Shown: piece by piece, positions 36,164 through 44,718 of the stretch
Layout: every line of letters starts with the position of its first letter
How positions within the stretch are numbered: position 1 is the first letter of the stretch
DNA from: Aggregatilineales bacterium
GTDB lineage: Bacteria > Chloroflexota > Anaerolineae > Aggregatilineales > Phototrophicaceae
Length of the DNA: 64,000 nt
Reading direction: 5' to 3'
Assembly: GCA_030834905.1 (NCBI GenBank)
Contig: JAUQWZ010000004.1
Coordinates: 1 to 64,000, forward strand
The notes under the pieces: model-generated
The model's input: only the letters and a program-made list of their open reading frames with translations
Told to the model about the DNA's origin: nothing
Database searches by the model: none
Position numbers and translations under genes: made by a program

Positions 36164-36313
36164 GGAGCAGTAACTCGACAAGACTTACGTCCCTTTGACC
36201 TGAGCGAAGTCGCCCGCGCATTCGAGAACCGTTCGCTCCCCAAATTTGTTCGTCCTGAAGCCGATCCCAATAACGGGGAGTCGGCTTCTTCGCATTCAGG
36301 AGATACCCCATGA
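36164..36313 (+). pseudogene. Detached 3' end of the recombinase gene
   Basis: This is a 49-codon open frame from the junction to TGA 36311-36313. It begins GAVTRQDLRPFDLSEVARAF and ends with HSGDTP. It is in phase with the recombinase when 62177 is joined to 36164. Its stop overlaps the next gene's start codon (ATGA), the coupling style used throughout this element. It has no start of its own. In the excised circle it would complete a 715-residue recombinase. Confidence 0.75.
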
Positions 36314-36783
36314 AACAGGAAAGTTTGTCGATTTACGTGGTCGAAGCGCTCCCCACCGAGGAGCGGTGGCAGGTCAGACGATGGCAGCGATCTTCCGCGC
36401 TGCTCCCGCTCGGCTTGATCCTGCACACGGTCAGCACCGAAGCGGGCGACGTGGAGATGCACATACCTTACGGTGCTTCGCGTGACCGTGACGTGCTGTT
36501 GTGGGCATTTGCTGAGGTCAAGCGACTGCATCCAGCACCGACCGATCTGGAAACGCTGAACTCGCTCCCTCTGGTGGAGCAGTTCCGGCTGTCGCTCGAG
36601 TTGGCGCTGGAATACATCCAGCTTGCCGAGGATGGACGCGGACACAACGACCGCTCGCGCTACCTTGCCCGCTGTCTGCGCCAGATCGCCAGCACCCTCC
36701 CCAATTCCGTTGGTTCTACAGCCGCTTCCGGCGAATCGTTGGATGAACAGGCTGTTGTCGATTCAGGAGATCAAGATGAGTAA
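36310..36783 (+). CDS. Unrecognised protein at the element's left end, 157 aa
   Basis: ATG 36310 is preceded by TCAGGAGATACCCC, a good ribosome-binding site. The N-terminal part looks beta-rich, then a helical stretch (PLVEQFRLSLELALEYIQLAED), with a disordered acidic C-terminus. It overlaps the ParM-like gene by 8 bases. In the excised circle it would lie directly downstream of the recombinase. No function is assigned. Confidence 0.65.
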   Translation: MKQESLSIYVVEALPTEERWQVRRWQRSSALLPLGLILHTVSTEAGDVEMHIPYGASRDRDVLLWAFAEVKRLHPAPTDLETLNSLPLVEQFRLSLELALEYIQLAEDGRGHNDRSRYLARCLRQIASTLPNSVGSTAASGESLDEQAVVDSGDQDE

Positions 36784-37831
36784 GCGGCGAAACACCCTCA
36801 ATCCGGTCGCGCCGAACGGCGTGATCACCATCGGGCTGGACATCGGCTATGGCGTCGTCAAAGCCGTCACCAGCGACACCGTCATCACCTTCCCGTCGGT
36901 CGCGGGTCATGCCCGTGAGATCAAATTCCAGCAGGCGGAGATCGCGCAGCGGCATCCAGGCGACCAAATCACCGACGACGAAGGCATGTGGTTTGTCGGT
37001 GATCTCGCATTGGCGCAGCTTCCGCCGGGTGAACTGCTTCGGTTGCGCGGACGCACTGCCAACGAAGCGACGATGGGCAATGCCTTCCGCCTGCGCTTGG
37101 CAAAGGTCGCCATCGGGAAACTGTTCAACGGCGTTCACAACCGCGATGCTGTCCACATCCGACTTGCGACGGGACTCCCGTGTGATCACATGCGCGATGC
37201 CGCCGAACTCAAGAAAACACTCTTAGGGACGCATCTTGTCCAGACCGACTCGGCGGAGGTGATCGCCAACGTCACCGAGGTCATGGTCATGCCGCAGCCT
37301 TACGGGACAATTTATTCGCGCACGCTCACCCCGGCAGGTGATCTTAATCCGACGTACACCTTCATGCGGACGGGTGTGTGCGATGTCGGGACGTACACGG
37401 TGGATGTGGCGCTGGATGACGACGGCGAGTACATCGACTCCGAGAGCGGGAGTGTGGAAAGCGGCGTGTTCACGGCGCAGGAACGGATCGCGGAATCGCT
37501 TGAACGGGACTACCGGCAGAAGATGCCCTACAAGATCGTGGAGGACGTGCTGCGGACGGGGCGTTTCCGCGCCAGCGGCGATCTCGTTGATTACAGTGCC
37601 GAGGTTGAGGAAGCCCTCGCACCGCTGCGGAGCGCCACCTTGAATTTGCTCAGTGAAAAGTGGAAAGCAGGGACGACCGTCGATGTGGTCTACCTGTCGG
37701 GTGGTGGAGCCGAACTGGTACTGCGCGAGGTGATATCCGCCTATCCGCAGACGCAGTTGGTCAAACAGGCGCAGATCGCCAACGCACAGGGCTACCTGAA
37801 CTATGCCCGGTTCGCGGAGACGGCACGATGA
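36776..37831 (+). CDS. parM: ParM-like plasmid-segregation actin homologue, 351 aa
   Basis: The N-terminal phosphate-1 motif ITIGLDIGYGVVKAV near residue 20 and the C-terminal adenosine motif VVYLSGGGAELV near residue 305 mark an actin/Hsp70-fold ATPase of the ParM/StbA type. ParM filaments push plasmid copies apart. ATG 36776 is chosen over the longer frame because CAGGAGAT lies upstream and the extension would lie over the preceding gene. It overlaps the ParR-like gene by ATGA. Its presence indicates a stage when the element is an extrachromosomal circle. Confidence 0.85.
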   Translation: MSKRRNTLNPVAPNGVITIGLDIGYGVVKAVTSDTVITFPSVAGHAREIKFQQAEIAQRHPGDQITDDEGMWFVGDLALAQLPPGELLRLRGRTANEATMGNAFRLRLAKVAIGKLFNGVHNRDAVHIRLATGLPCDHMRDAAELKKTLLGTHLVQTDSAEVIANVTEVMVMPQPYGTIYSRTLTPAGDLNPTYTFMRTGVCDVGTYTVDVALDDDGEYIDSESGSVESGVFTAQERIAESLERDYRQKMPYKIVEDVLRTGRFRASGDLVDYSAEVEEALAPLRSATLNLLSEKWKAGTTVDVVYLSGGGAELVLREVISAYPQTQLVKQAQIANAQGYLNYARFAETAR

Positions 37832-38304
37832 GCGGGTTTTACCAGTTAGACCAGCGGTTTGACGGCGGTAAAACCGGAAAACGAGGGGGGATGAGCAGCA
37901 AACGACCGCCCAAACGGGAACACAAGCTGATCGCGTTCAAAGCCTTCTTCGATACCGACCGCGACATCTTGGAATGGTGGGAGGGGATGCAGGACGGCGA
38001 ACGCAGTGAGGTGATCCGCGAACTGCTGCGCGGCTATGTACGGGGACTGCCGCTCTATGAAGCGACTCGTCGACCTGCCGTCGCCGTAGATGGAAGTGTC
38101 GTGCTGCAACTTCGAGACGACACGGCATGGATACGCGGGGCGTTGAACGAGATGCCTGCTTATCTGGAAGGGCTGCTTGGTCGGATCAGTGTCTATACGC
38201 CGCCTGCCGTGCAGTCAGAACTGAGTGCAGCGCCGTCCAAAGACAACCTCAGTCACGATGCGCTGGCGCGCCGCAAAGCAAAGATGGGGAAAGTTGGATG
38301 GTGA
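37828..38304 (+). CDS. ParR-like adaptor, 158 aa
   Basis: After a basic 30-residue N-terminus, the stretch HKLIAFKAFFDTDRDILEWWEG..RSEVIRELLRGYV has the length and pattern of a ribbon-helix-helix centromere-binding domain. Position directly after a ParM-like gene with ATGA overlap is the standard parMR arrangement. The C-terminal half would contact the filament. Assignment rests on context and pattern, not on a named motif. Confidence 0.6.
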   Translation: MSGFYQLDQRFDGGKTGKRGGMSSKRPPKREHKLIAFKAFFDTDRDILEWWEGMQDGERSEVIRELLRGYVRGLPLYEATRRPAVAVDGSVVLQLRDDTAWIRGALNEMPAYLEGLLGRISVYTPPAVQSELSAAPSKDNLSHDALARRKAKMGKVGW

Positions 38305-38395
38305 GAGCGTTCGCCATGCAGCAGCAAAAGCCGTTCGACGCCGTCCGCAATGCGGGGACTGTCCGCTTGGCGGCGTCGGCGTTCCGGTTCGAGGC

Positions 38396-38638
38396 GGGGG
38401 CGCGTTCGCTTGTCGTCGTCCATTGTTTGGACGCGCCCCCTGTGCCTCTCCCGGAACACAGCCAGCTAAAACGCTGGCTGCTCAATCGCCGCAGGGCTTC
38501 GGTGCAGCGCCTCACGGCGGCAGCACCGGTTCGACGGTGCGGAGCACCCGCCGAACGTGTAGACGGTACCCGTACCGTCTACACGCCACACCCCGCGCCG
38601 ATTTCGCGGGGCAAAGCGCACCGGTTCGTTTGCGAACC
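38396..38638. repeat. Hairpin cluster before inner relaxase module, candidate oriT/parC
   Basis: Six inverted repeats lie in 243 bases: GGGGGCGCGT/ACGCGCCCCC (38396-38440), CAGCCAGC/GCTGGCTG (38459-38480), GCACCG/CGGTGC (38523-38540), CGTGTAGACGGTAC/GTACCGTCTACACG with a 2-base loop (38556-38585), CCCCGCG/CGCGGGG (38591-38611) and GGTTCG/CGAACC (38623-38638). They lie between the partition genes and the HU-RHH-relaxase genes. The cluster could be an oriT, a parC-type centromere or both. The layout parallels 25557-25807 although the sequences differ. Confidence 0.55.
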
Positions 38639-38653
38639 AGAAAGGCAGAAGAC

Positions 38654-38959
38654 ATGAACCATCGCGAGGTGATTAAGCAGGTTGCGCGGCGCTTTCCTGA
38701 CCTCACGCAGCAGCAGATTGCAGAGGTGTTGGACGTGTTGGTCGAGGTGTGGAGCACGGCGCTGGCGCAGTCCGACGACGTGGTGATTCACGACTTCGGC
38801 AGGCTGACGGTTGAAGTCCAGCGCATGAAGACCAGCGGCGCGATCCGGGCACAGATGGGCAGCAGCGCACCGGAGCGTCTGACGCGCCTGTATTTCCGTT
38901 TCTACCCGGTCGGCAGTCTGCGCCGTCGAATTGAAGGGCAGTTCAAGGAGCGTGCATGA
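38654..38959 (+). CDS. HU/IHF-family DNA-bending protein, 101 aa
   Basis: The first helices (MNHREVIKQVARRFPDLTQQQIAEVLDVLVEVW) and the beta region (VVIHDFGRLTVEVQ) follow the HU/IHF pattern; the DNA-intercalating arm tip is atypical (KTSGAIRAQM). ATG 38654 is preferred over the long upstream frame, which runs through the hairpin cluster. It overlaps the RHH gene by ATGA. It is likely a structural protein of the relaxosome or att complex of the inner element. Confidence 0.8.
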   Translation: MNHREVIKQVARRFPDLTQQQIAEVLDVLVEVWSTALAQSDDVVIHDFGRLTVEVQRMKTSGAIRAQMGSSAPERLTRLYFRFYPVGSLRRRIEGQFKERA

Positions 38960-39258
38960 AAAGCAGAGACAAGAACAAAGTCCGCTTCACCGTCGGGTTT
39001 ACCCCCGATCAAGCGAGTAAGCTGGATGAACTCAACCGGACGCGCAGCCGCAAGGGCGACACGACCAACCGCGCCGCGCTCGTGCGTGAGGCGGTCGGTT
39101 TCTACCTCCAGCATCAGCCCGATTTGGTCGGGTCGCGCAAAGCCATCGCCAAAGACCTCGAAGGCAAGATCGACGCGCTCGACGCGAAGGTCGAAGACCT
39201 GCGGGCGCAGTTCGCCGCGTTTGTCGAGAGTATGACCCGTCGCCGGACGGGAGGCTGA
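38956..39258 (+). CDS. Ribbon-helix-helix accessory protein (inner element), 100 aa
   Basis: RFTVGFTPDQASKLDELNRTRS..RAALVREAVGFYL is a ribbon-helix-helix pattern, followed by the same LVGSR block as in the outer element's protein at 25986 (VVGSR) and a helical tail. It lies 3 bases before the relaxase gene. The two elements therefore carry homologous RHH-relaxase pairs. Confidence 0.78.
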   Translation: MKSRDKNKVRFTVGFTPDQASKLDELNRTRSRKGDTTNRAALVREAVGFYLQHQPDLVGSRKAIAKDLEGKIDALDAKVEDLRAQFAAFVESMTRRRTGG

Positions 39259-39261
39259 TGG

Positions 39262-40260
39262 ATGGATCGCAAGCAAATGTGCGTTGCCAATGTACAGTAC
39301 AAAAAGCCGACCGCGAACGAGGCAAAGCGGGCGAAGGGGCTGCTGCGCTATCTAACCTACCGCGAGAGCCGCGACGAAGGGGCGCGTTACGCCGCCGGGC
39401 GCGAACGTTGGGAGGATCACGGGATGGGTGGGTCGGTCGCAGAGATCGCGGGGCGCTGTGAGGCATTGCAGAGCCAGCATGTGCTGCTGTTCAGCCTCGT
39501 CTACAACGTGAATCCCGACCTGATGGCGATGGTCGCGCCGGAGCGCCGGGAGCAGTTCGTCCGCGAACTAACCGTGCAGACGACCGAGACGTTCTTCGAG
39601 CGGCGCGGCATTGACGGCGGACTCGAATACTCGTTCGTCACGCATCACCGCCAGACCGACGATCCACAGTCACCGGGACGGCATGATCCGCACACCCACG
39701 TCGTGCTGCCCGGCACCTACTACGACGACGGCTTGGGGGAGCGCGTGCCGCTGTATTTCAACCGGAACAAGTCCGTCGATCATATCGCCATGCTGCACGA
39801 CCTGACCGAAGCACAAATGGCGACGCAGATGGATCGCTATGTCGGTCCCGACTGGGAGCGGCGTTATGACGATCTTGAAGCTGCCCGCGCCGCGCAGATG
39901 GCGATCACTGAGCAGCCCGGTCACGGCACATTCGAAACGGATGAGGGGGCGATCAACTTCTGGGTGGGCGCGCGGCGCACCGACGAACAGATCAGCGCGA
40001 CGGGTTACTACCGGACGGTGGAGGATGGCGGCGTGGAGTTTCGTCCGTTGATCGGCGGACTGAAGCACAACGAGGCGGAACTATTGGCACGGCTCTTGCA
40101 CAGTGAAATTGGCGGCGATTTCGTCGCACTGCGCCAGCTTGCCGAGGGTATCAATGAGATGAGCGGGGCGGAGAGGGAAGCCTTCTTTACCGATGTGCGC
40201 CGGTTGGACTTTTCACCGCCGGAGCGTGACCAAACACCGGATTTCGACATCGACTTTTAG
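39262..40260 (+). CDS. Relaxase-like mobilisation protein (inner element), 332 aa
   Basis: It shares with the outer relaxase LRYLTYRE, a GMG segment, LQSQHV and the histidine motif DPHTHVVLPGT near residue 145. It carries an extra 110-residue C-terminal domain with an acidic end. It has a nickase-type domain only, without helicase. It belongs to a four-part module of hairpins, HU-like, RHH and relaxase. It would nick the inner element's own oriT and use a coupling protein supplied from elsewhere, possibly the outer VirD4. Confidence 0.75.
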   Translation: MDRKQMCVANVQYKKPTANEAKRAKGLLRYLTYRESRDEGARYAAGRERWEDHGMGGSVAEIAGRCEALQSQHVLLFSLVYNVNPDLMAMVAPERREQFVRELTVQTTETFFERRGIDGGLEYSFVTHHRQTDDPQSPGRHDPHTHVVLPGTYYDDGLGERVPLYFNRNKSVDHIAMLHDLTEAQMATQMDRYVGPDWERRYDDLEAARAAQMAITEQPGHGTFETDEGAINFWVGARRTDEQISATGYYRTVEDGGVEFRPLIGGLKHNEAELLARLLHSEIGGDFVALRQLAEGINEMSGAEREAFFTDVRRLDFSPPERDQTPDFDIDF

Positions 40261-40268
40261 CCGACATA

Positions 40269-40326
40269 CACACAGGGGAATGGAGCGCCTTCCGTCGCCA
40301 AACGTTGCGCTGCAAACCCCTGTGTG
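40269..40326 (+). promoter_or_regulatory. Inverted repeat just before the primase-helicase
   Basis: CACACAGGGG (40269-40278) and CCCCTGTGTG (40317-40326) form a 10-bp stem around 38 bases with an inner GCGC/GCGC pairing. The right arm ends 18 bases before the ATG at 40345. It may be an operator or an RNA structure limiting replication-protein synthesis (inference). Confidence 0.4.
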
Positions 40327-40344
40327 ATATCCGAAGGAATGAAC

Positions 40345-43284
40345 ATGAGTATTGCACAAACTGACGCCTCCGGCAACAGACCGGAGTGGCGTGATTTCCT
40401 CCGCGCCCTGTACAGTGGCGCACCGGACGACCTGTATTTTGAGCTGCGCTGCATCCATCCGACGAACGGGGATGCCCGCTCGTTTTGGGGCAAAGTCGGG
40501 GACAAGCGCACGCTGACCAACGCGCTCAATCGTGGAACGGCACTCAACCACGAGAGCGGCTACGGGCTGTACTTCGCGCCATGCTTGCGGCGAGAGAAGC
40601 AGGGCAAAGCCGAAGCGGCGGCGCTGCTCCCCGCGCTGTGGGTCGATCTCGACTGTGACGACGATGCGGCGCGCCGAGCGGTGGCACTGACGAAGCTGCA
40701 CACTTTCGATCTGCCACCCTCCGCGATTATCGACAGCGGCGGCGGCTTGCACGCCTACTGGTTGCTTTCCGAGCCTGTGATGCTCGATGAGAACAGCCGA
40801 AAACAGGCAGCAGGGATCCTGCGCAGGTTGTTCAGCGCGCTCGGCGGCGATCCGCAGTATGTCAAGTCGGTCGCATCTGTAATGAGGCTGCCTAACAGCC
40901 TGAATACCAAGCCTGAACGCGGTGGTGTGATCGTGACGCTGGTCGAACTGCACCCGGATCGCCGCTATCCGCTGAGTGATTTCGCCTGGTTGGAGAGTCA
41001 ACCGCAGGTCGAGCGGATCGGCGGTTTGAACGTCGTCACGCTCAACGGAAACGGGCAGCATCCGCTGCCCAAGCGCACCGAGGACTATCTCGCAGTGGGC
41101 GCGACGGAAGGCAGCCGGAATACTGAACTGTTTCAAGCGGCGTGCCAACTGCGCGACGCAGGCTATTCGCAATCAGCTACCGAGGCGCAGCTTATCCCGC
41201 GTTACGTTGCGGACGGGTGCAGCGAGCGTGAAGCGCAGGCAACCATCCGCAGCGCCTACAGCCGCCCGCCGCGTGATCCACTTGTGAATCTGCGTGCTCA
41301 GGTCGAGCAGTTGGCCAATCGCTACCGTCAGCGCGACGAGCAGGGAACACGCCCGACGGTAGACGAAATCCGTGAGGCTGTAAAAGCCTGTGCGACGCTC
41401 GATCCGCTGGCATGGGCGGAGACACGCAAGCAGCTTCGCGCCATTGTCGGGGATACCTTCCGTGTGCAAGACCTGAATCAGATGTACCAGCAAGCGCGCC
41501 GTGAGGCGAATCGCAGCCAGATGACGGAGTCGCTGTCTGCTGCCGGGCATTATCTGGAAACCAAAACGGGCATCGTCTACGAGAAGATGACCGAGCGCGG
41601 GTTAGTCCGGCAGCCCGTCACCGACTGGACGGGGCGCATCGTCGAGTGGATCACGCGCGTCGATGATGACGGACAGGAAGAACACATCATGCGGACGCAG
41701 GTGCAGCACCCGATGCACACGACCACGCTCGACATCCCCGGCGAATTGTTCGGTGATAGCAATGGTTTTGGGCGTTTCATCACGGGGCGCGCGAGCGGCA
41801 TTTTCACGGTGTATCCGGCGATGCACCGCCATTTGCCGCACGCCATCCAGAGTCTATCGGGGACAGTCCCACGCAAGACCACCTATCGCTTTCTCGGTTG
41901 GGCGGAGCATGAGGGTCAGCGAACATTCCTCACACCGGGAATGAGCATCAGCGCGGCAGGTGCACTGGCGGAGCCACCCGAAGTCGAACTCGAAAATCGG
42001 CTGAGCGGGTACGGCTTAGTCGATACCTCATGGGAAGACAGCCTTGCCGCCTTCAACGCGGCGGTCGCCGTGTTTCCACCGCACATGGCGAGCGCGCTGA
42101 CCGCTTTCGCGCTGCTCCCGCTCGTGCAGCGCTTTTTTCCACCCGCCGCCATGCGTCCGGCCCTGCACCTCGTGGGCACGACCGGCAGCGGCAAAAGTGA
42201 GATCGCCGCGCTCATGACCAGCTTCTACGGACAGTTCAGCCGCGACACGCCGCCCGCGCAGTGGGGCGACACGGTAAACACGGTCGAAGTTTTGGGTTAT
42301 GCACTCGCGGACGCGCTGTTCTGGGTCGATGACTGGAAGCCGTGCTACTCCGACGAAAAGACGTTCACGCGATTTCTGCACGCCTACTCACGCGGCATGG
42401 GACGCGGTCGGCTGACCAAAGACTCGAAAGTGCGGCAGGATCGCCCCTGTCGTGGACTGCTGCTCTCGACCGGTGAGACCACCATCGAGGGCGAAGCCTC
42501 AATCCTTGCCCGTATGCTGGTGCTGGAAGTGCCGCCATGGGAGAAGCGTGATCCAGGTGGCAGACGGTTGGCACTGGTTGATGCATACCGATCAGCGCTC
42601 CCCGGTTTCACCGCGCACTTTGCCCGCTGGATCGCCGCACAGGTCGAAGCGGGTACACTGCAAAGTCATCTGGCACGCGAGTACGAACTGAGCGTCAAAG
42701 GCTACCGCGACAAGCTGACCGCGCAGCTTGGTAGGCAGGCGAACACCGGGCGTGTGATCGGCAACTGGGCGACGCTGATCACCGTCTACCGGCTGCTGCG
42801 CCAGTTCTTGGAGGAACGCGATGCGGATGACAAACTGCCCGCATGGCAGGACAGCATCGTCCAGACGGCGAAAGCCGTGCAGGAGGAGCGTGCCGGTCAG
42901 GTGTTCATCGACACACTTGGGCAGCTGCTCGCCAGCGGCGATGTGCGCCTTGTCGATCTCGATAGTGAAGACGAAGTGAAGCCCGGGGCACCGATCATCG
43001 GCTATCAGGATCGGCGCTTCATCTACTTGCTGCCAGAAATCTCGCTGCGCGAGGTCAAACCCACGCAATCGCTCAACTTCACCACCAAATCGATTGGCGA
43101 TCAATTGATCGAGGACGGTTGGTTGATTCCGAACACTACTGACGGTCGCCTAACCATCCAGAAGCGATTACGAGGGAACAGGACGTGGGTTTGGTGCCTC
43201 AAACGCGAAATGCTTGGTGATGACACCGGTGACAGCGGTGACGCTGAAGCGCATAAAACCTATCGAGCCGCTGTTCAAGTATGA
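40345..43284 (+). CDS. Primase-helicase replication protein, 979 aa
   Basis: The N-terminal 200 residues have an archaeo-eukaryotic primase pattern: LWVDLDCDDD near residue 95 (DxD metal site) and DSGGGLHAYWLL near residue 130 (GGG.H). A C-terminal helicase-type ATPase has Walker A GTTGSGKSE near residue 610 and FWVDDWKP as a Walker B candidate. Such PrimPol-helicase fusions initiate replication of plasmids and integrative elements. ATG 40345 is chosen because AAGGA sits 7 bases upstream; the GTG at 40324 is less likely. Iteron-like repeats lie at and just after its 3' end. Confidence 0.8.
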   Translation: MSIAQTDASGNRPEWRDFLRALYSGAPDDLYFELRCIHPTNGDARSFWGKVGDKRTLTNALNRGTALNHESGYGLYFAPCLRREKQGKAEAAALLPALWVDLDCDDDAARRAVALTKLHTFDLPPSAIIDSGGGLHAYWLLSEPVMLDENSRKQAAGILRRLFSALGGDPQYVKSVASVMRLPNSLNTKPERGGVIVTLVELHPDRRYPLSDFAWLESQPQVERIGGLNVVTLNGNGQHPLPKRTEDYLAVGATEGSRNTELFQAACQLRDAGYSQSATEAQLIPRYVADGCSEREAQATIRSAYSRPPRDPLVNLRAQVEQLANRYRQRDEQGTRPTVDEIREAVKACATLDPLAWAETRKQLRAIVGDTFRVQDLNQMYQQARREANRSQMTESLSAAGHYLETKTGIVYEKMTERGLVRQPVTDWTGRIVEWITRVDDDGQEEHIMRTQVQHPMHTTTLDIPGELFGDSNGFGRFITGRASGIFTVYPAMHRHLPHAIQSLSGTVPRKTTYRFLGWAEHEGQRTFLTPGMSISAAGALAEPPEVELENRLSGYGLVDTSWEDSLAAFNAAVAVFPPHMASALTAFALLPLVQRFFPPAAMRPALHLVGTTGSGKSEIAALMTSFYGQFSRDTPPAQWGDTVNTVEVLGYALADALFWVDDWKPCYSDEKTFTRFLHAYSRGMGRGRLTKDSKVRQDRPCRGLLLSTGETTIEGEASILARMLVLEVPPWEKRDPGGRRLALVDAYRSALPGFTAHFARWIAAQVEAGTLQSHLAREYELSVKGYRDKLTAQLGRQANTGRVIGNWATLITVYRLLRQFLEERDADDKLPAWQDSIVQTAKAVQEERAGQVFIDTLGQLLASGDVRLVDLDSEDEVKPGAPIIGYQDRRFIYLLPEISLREVKPTQSLNFTTKSIGDQLIEDGWLIPNTTDGRLTIQKRLRGNRTWVWCLKREMLGDDTGDSGDAEAHKTYRAAVQV

Positions 43285-43460
43285 TTCTTGATTTGATGAC
43301 TTCGGTGACAGTGATGACATCTCTCTTTCGGGGTGTCATCGCTGTCACCATGTCACCGCATTTGAAAATGCATTTCGACACGATTCTGGAAAATACCCCC
43401 GCCCACTAAAGTCGCTCATGAACGGGTGATTTGCAACTGATGACAGTGGTGACAGTGATG
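43228..43460. repeat. Iteron-like repeats GGTGACAGYGRTG, candidate origin
   Basis: Four copies: 43228-43240 (+), 43304-43316 (+), 43337-43349 (minus orientation) and 43448-43460 (+). The second and third form a 16-bp near-perfect hairpin (43304-43319 with 43334-43349, one G-T pair). Partial copies (GATGACA, GTGTCATC) lie between. The cluster overlaps the end of the primase-helicase gene. Repeats beside a replication gene suggest an origin. The hairpin could instead end the two convergent transcripts. Confidence 0.5.
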
Positions 43461-43473
43461 CCATTGCTACCTT

Positions 43474-44718
43474 TTAGAGAATGGGGACTCGGAAACGAAG
43501 CAGTAGAATGATAAACATCACGCCATAAATGATCATACGATCGATGCGACGACAGCGCCAAGCATTGTAGATTGCCCGACGCAGCATATCGGACATTTGA
43601 CCGGGGTCATTCACCTCACGCTGAAAAGCAACAGCGCTCTCAAATTTGCGTAGAGCGGCGCAAAACTGCTTTTGATATTCGAGTATCAGCCCTTCGACAT
43701 GCAGACAGGCAGCCTTCATTGGGTAGGCTAGTGCTGGGGTTTGAATACCGTCTGCATCCGCGTCTGGACGCAGTTCTTCAAAAAAGAAGTGTTTTGCTCG
43801 TTTCAGTCGTTCACTCGATGCCGAATAAGCTGGATCATCATGCAGACGGAAGCACGCGTAGGCTTCAGCGTAGATGCAGCGTGCGGCATCATAGTAGAGT
43901 CCCTGATACTCCTTGAGAGCGTATGCGCGTTGAAATCGAGCGATTGCCTTATCAAAATTCTCAAACCCTCCTTGCCCAATCAGCACCCAACCACGTGTGA
44001 AATCCGTCGTCAGCATTCCCCCCTGTAAGTTGGCGCGTGATAAATCATCTGCCTGCTGATGCCAGTGGGTGGCAGCATCATATTGACGCGCCGTATATTC
44101 GAGCGTACCCATCATGTCGAGCGCTTTGAAGCAGTAATACGGGCTGCCCGTTTGCTCAAACAGCTTGAGCGCCTCTTGACCGTGTTTACGTGCTTTCTGA
44201 AACCGAAATGCCAGTGTGTAGGCAAAGCACAATACCAAATGATGCCCGGCAATCGTGAATAGGTCTGCCTGTCGCTGCTGCCGCCATTCTTGTAAACAAT
44301 GCTGCTGCTGGCGAATAACGCCGTTGAGCGTAAACCCCTTACGTTTGAAAGCGGACCATCCGCGCAGAACCATCAAACGTGCGCGCATTGGAAACGGCAA
44401 TGAGTGCCACACGGAGTCATTAAATAGCGGTGCAGCCAAAATCGACCACGCCTGCCAGCGGTTTTCAAGTCCATAGAACTCCCCGATCAAGCAGCACGCT
44501 GCTGATAGCGAAGGATGTCCCTCTGTTTCACTGGACGCAACCGTCCATGATGATTGGGGTGTCGTGAGAAACGCCACAACTTCGCGCTGTACGTCGTGGT
44601 AAACATCGAGTGCTTCTCCAAGCGTTCCGCTAAACAACAGGCGGTCGGCACGTTTCAGCGCATTCCAGACGCGCTGGGAAGCAGTACTGGCAGGAAACGT
44701 CATCGTCATCATAAACAC
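43474..44718 (-). CDS. TPR-like protein paired with NB-ARC protein, 414 aa
   Basis: The protein is alpha-helical with tetratricopeptide-like repeats (for example ALDMMGTLEYTARQYDAATHW and AIARFQRAYALKEYQG) across about residues 150-370. A C-terminal hydrophobic stretch of about 16 residues (MIIYGVMFIILLLRF) may anchor it in the membrane. It overlaps the NB-ARC gene by 10 bases. TPR scaffolds commonly act as sensor or partner of STAND ATPases. Specific function unknown. Confidence 0.75.
   Translation of the reverse strand: MFMMTMTFPASTASQRVWNALKRADRLLFSGTLGEALDVYHDVQREVVAFLTTPQSSWTVASSETEGHPSLSAACCLIGEFYGLENRWQAWSILAAPLFNDSVWHSLPFPMRARLMVLRGWSAFKRKGFTLNGVIRQQQHCLQEWRQQRQADLFTIAGHHLVLCFAYTLAFRFQKARKHGQEALKLFEQTGSPYYCFKALDMMGTLEYTARQYDAATHWHQQADDLSRANLQGGMLTTDFTRGWVLIGQGGFENFDKAIARFQRAYALKEYQGLYYDAARCIYAEAYACFRLHDDPAYSASSERLKRAKHFFFEELRPDADADGIQTPALAYPMKAACLHVEGLILEYQKQFCAALRKFESAVAFQREVNDPGQMSDMLRRAIYNAWRCRRIDRMIIYGVMFIILLLRFRVPIL

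Noticed and set aside
35838-36173. Plus-strand 111-codon frame
   Set aside because: It is antisense to the virB4 fragment and the start of its operon, with no family resemblance.
36255-36285. AAGCCGA..TCGGCTT hairpin as a terminator
   Set aside because: There is no T-run, and the bases form in-frame codons of the recombinase tail in the circular form, so the inverted repeat is better read as coding sequence.
35904-36311. A complete 135-residue minus-strand gene starting at 36311
   Set aside because: The first 50 codons are inner-element DNA and have no ribosome-binding site. Only the part from the core onward looks like protein, and it is the VirB4 C-terminus.
38127-38657. 176-codon frame and N-terminal extension of the HU-like gene
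   Set aside because: It runs through the hairpin cluster, has an Arg/Pro-rich chance composition and lacks a ribosome-binding site; the HU fold begins at 38654.
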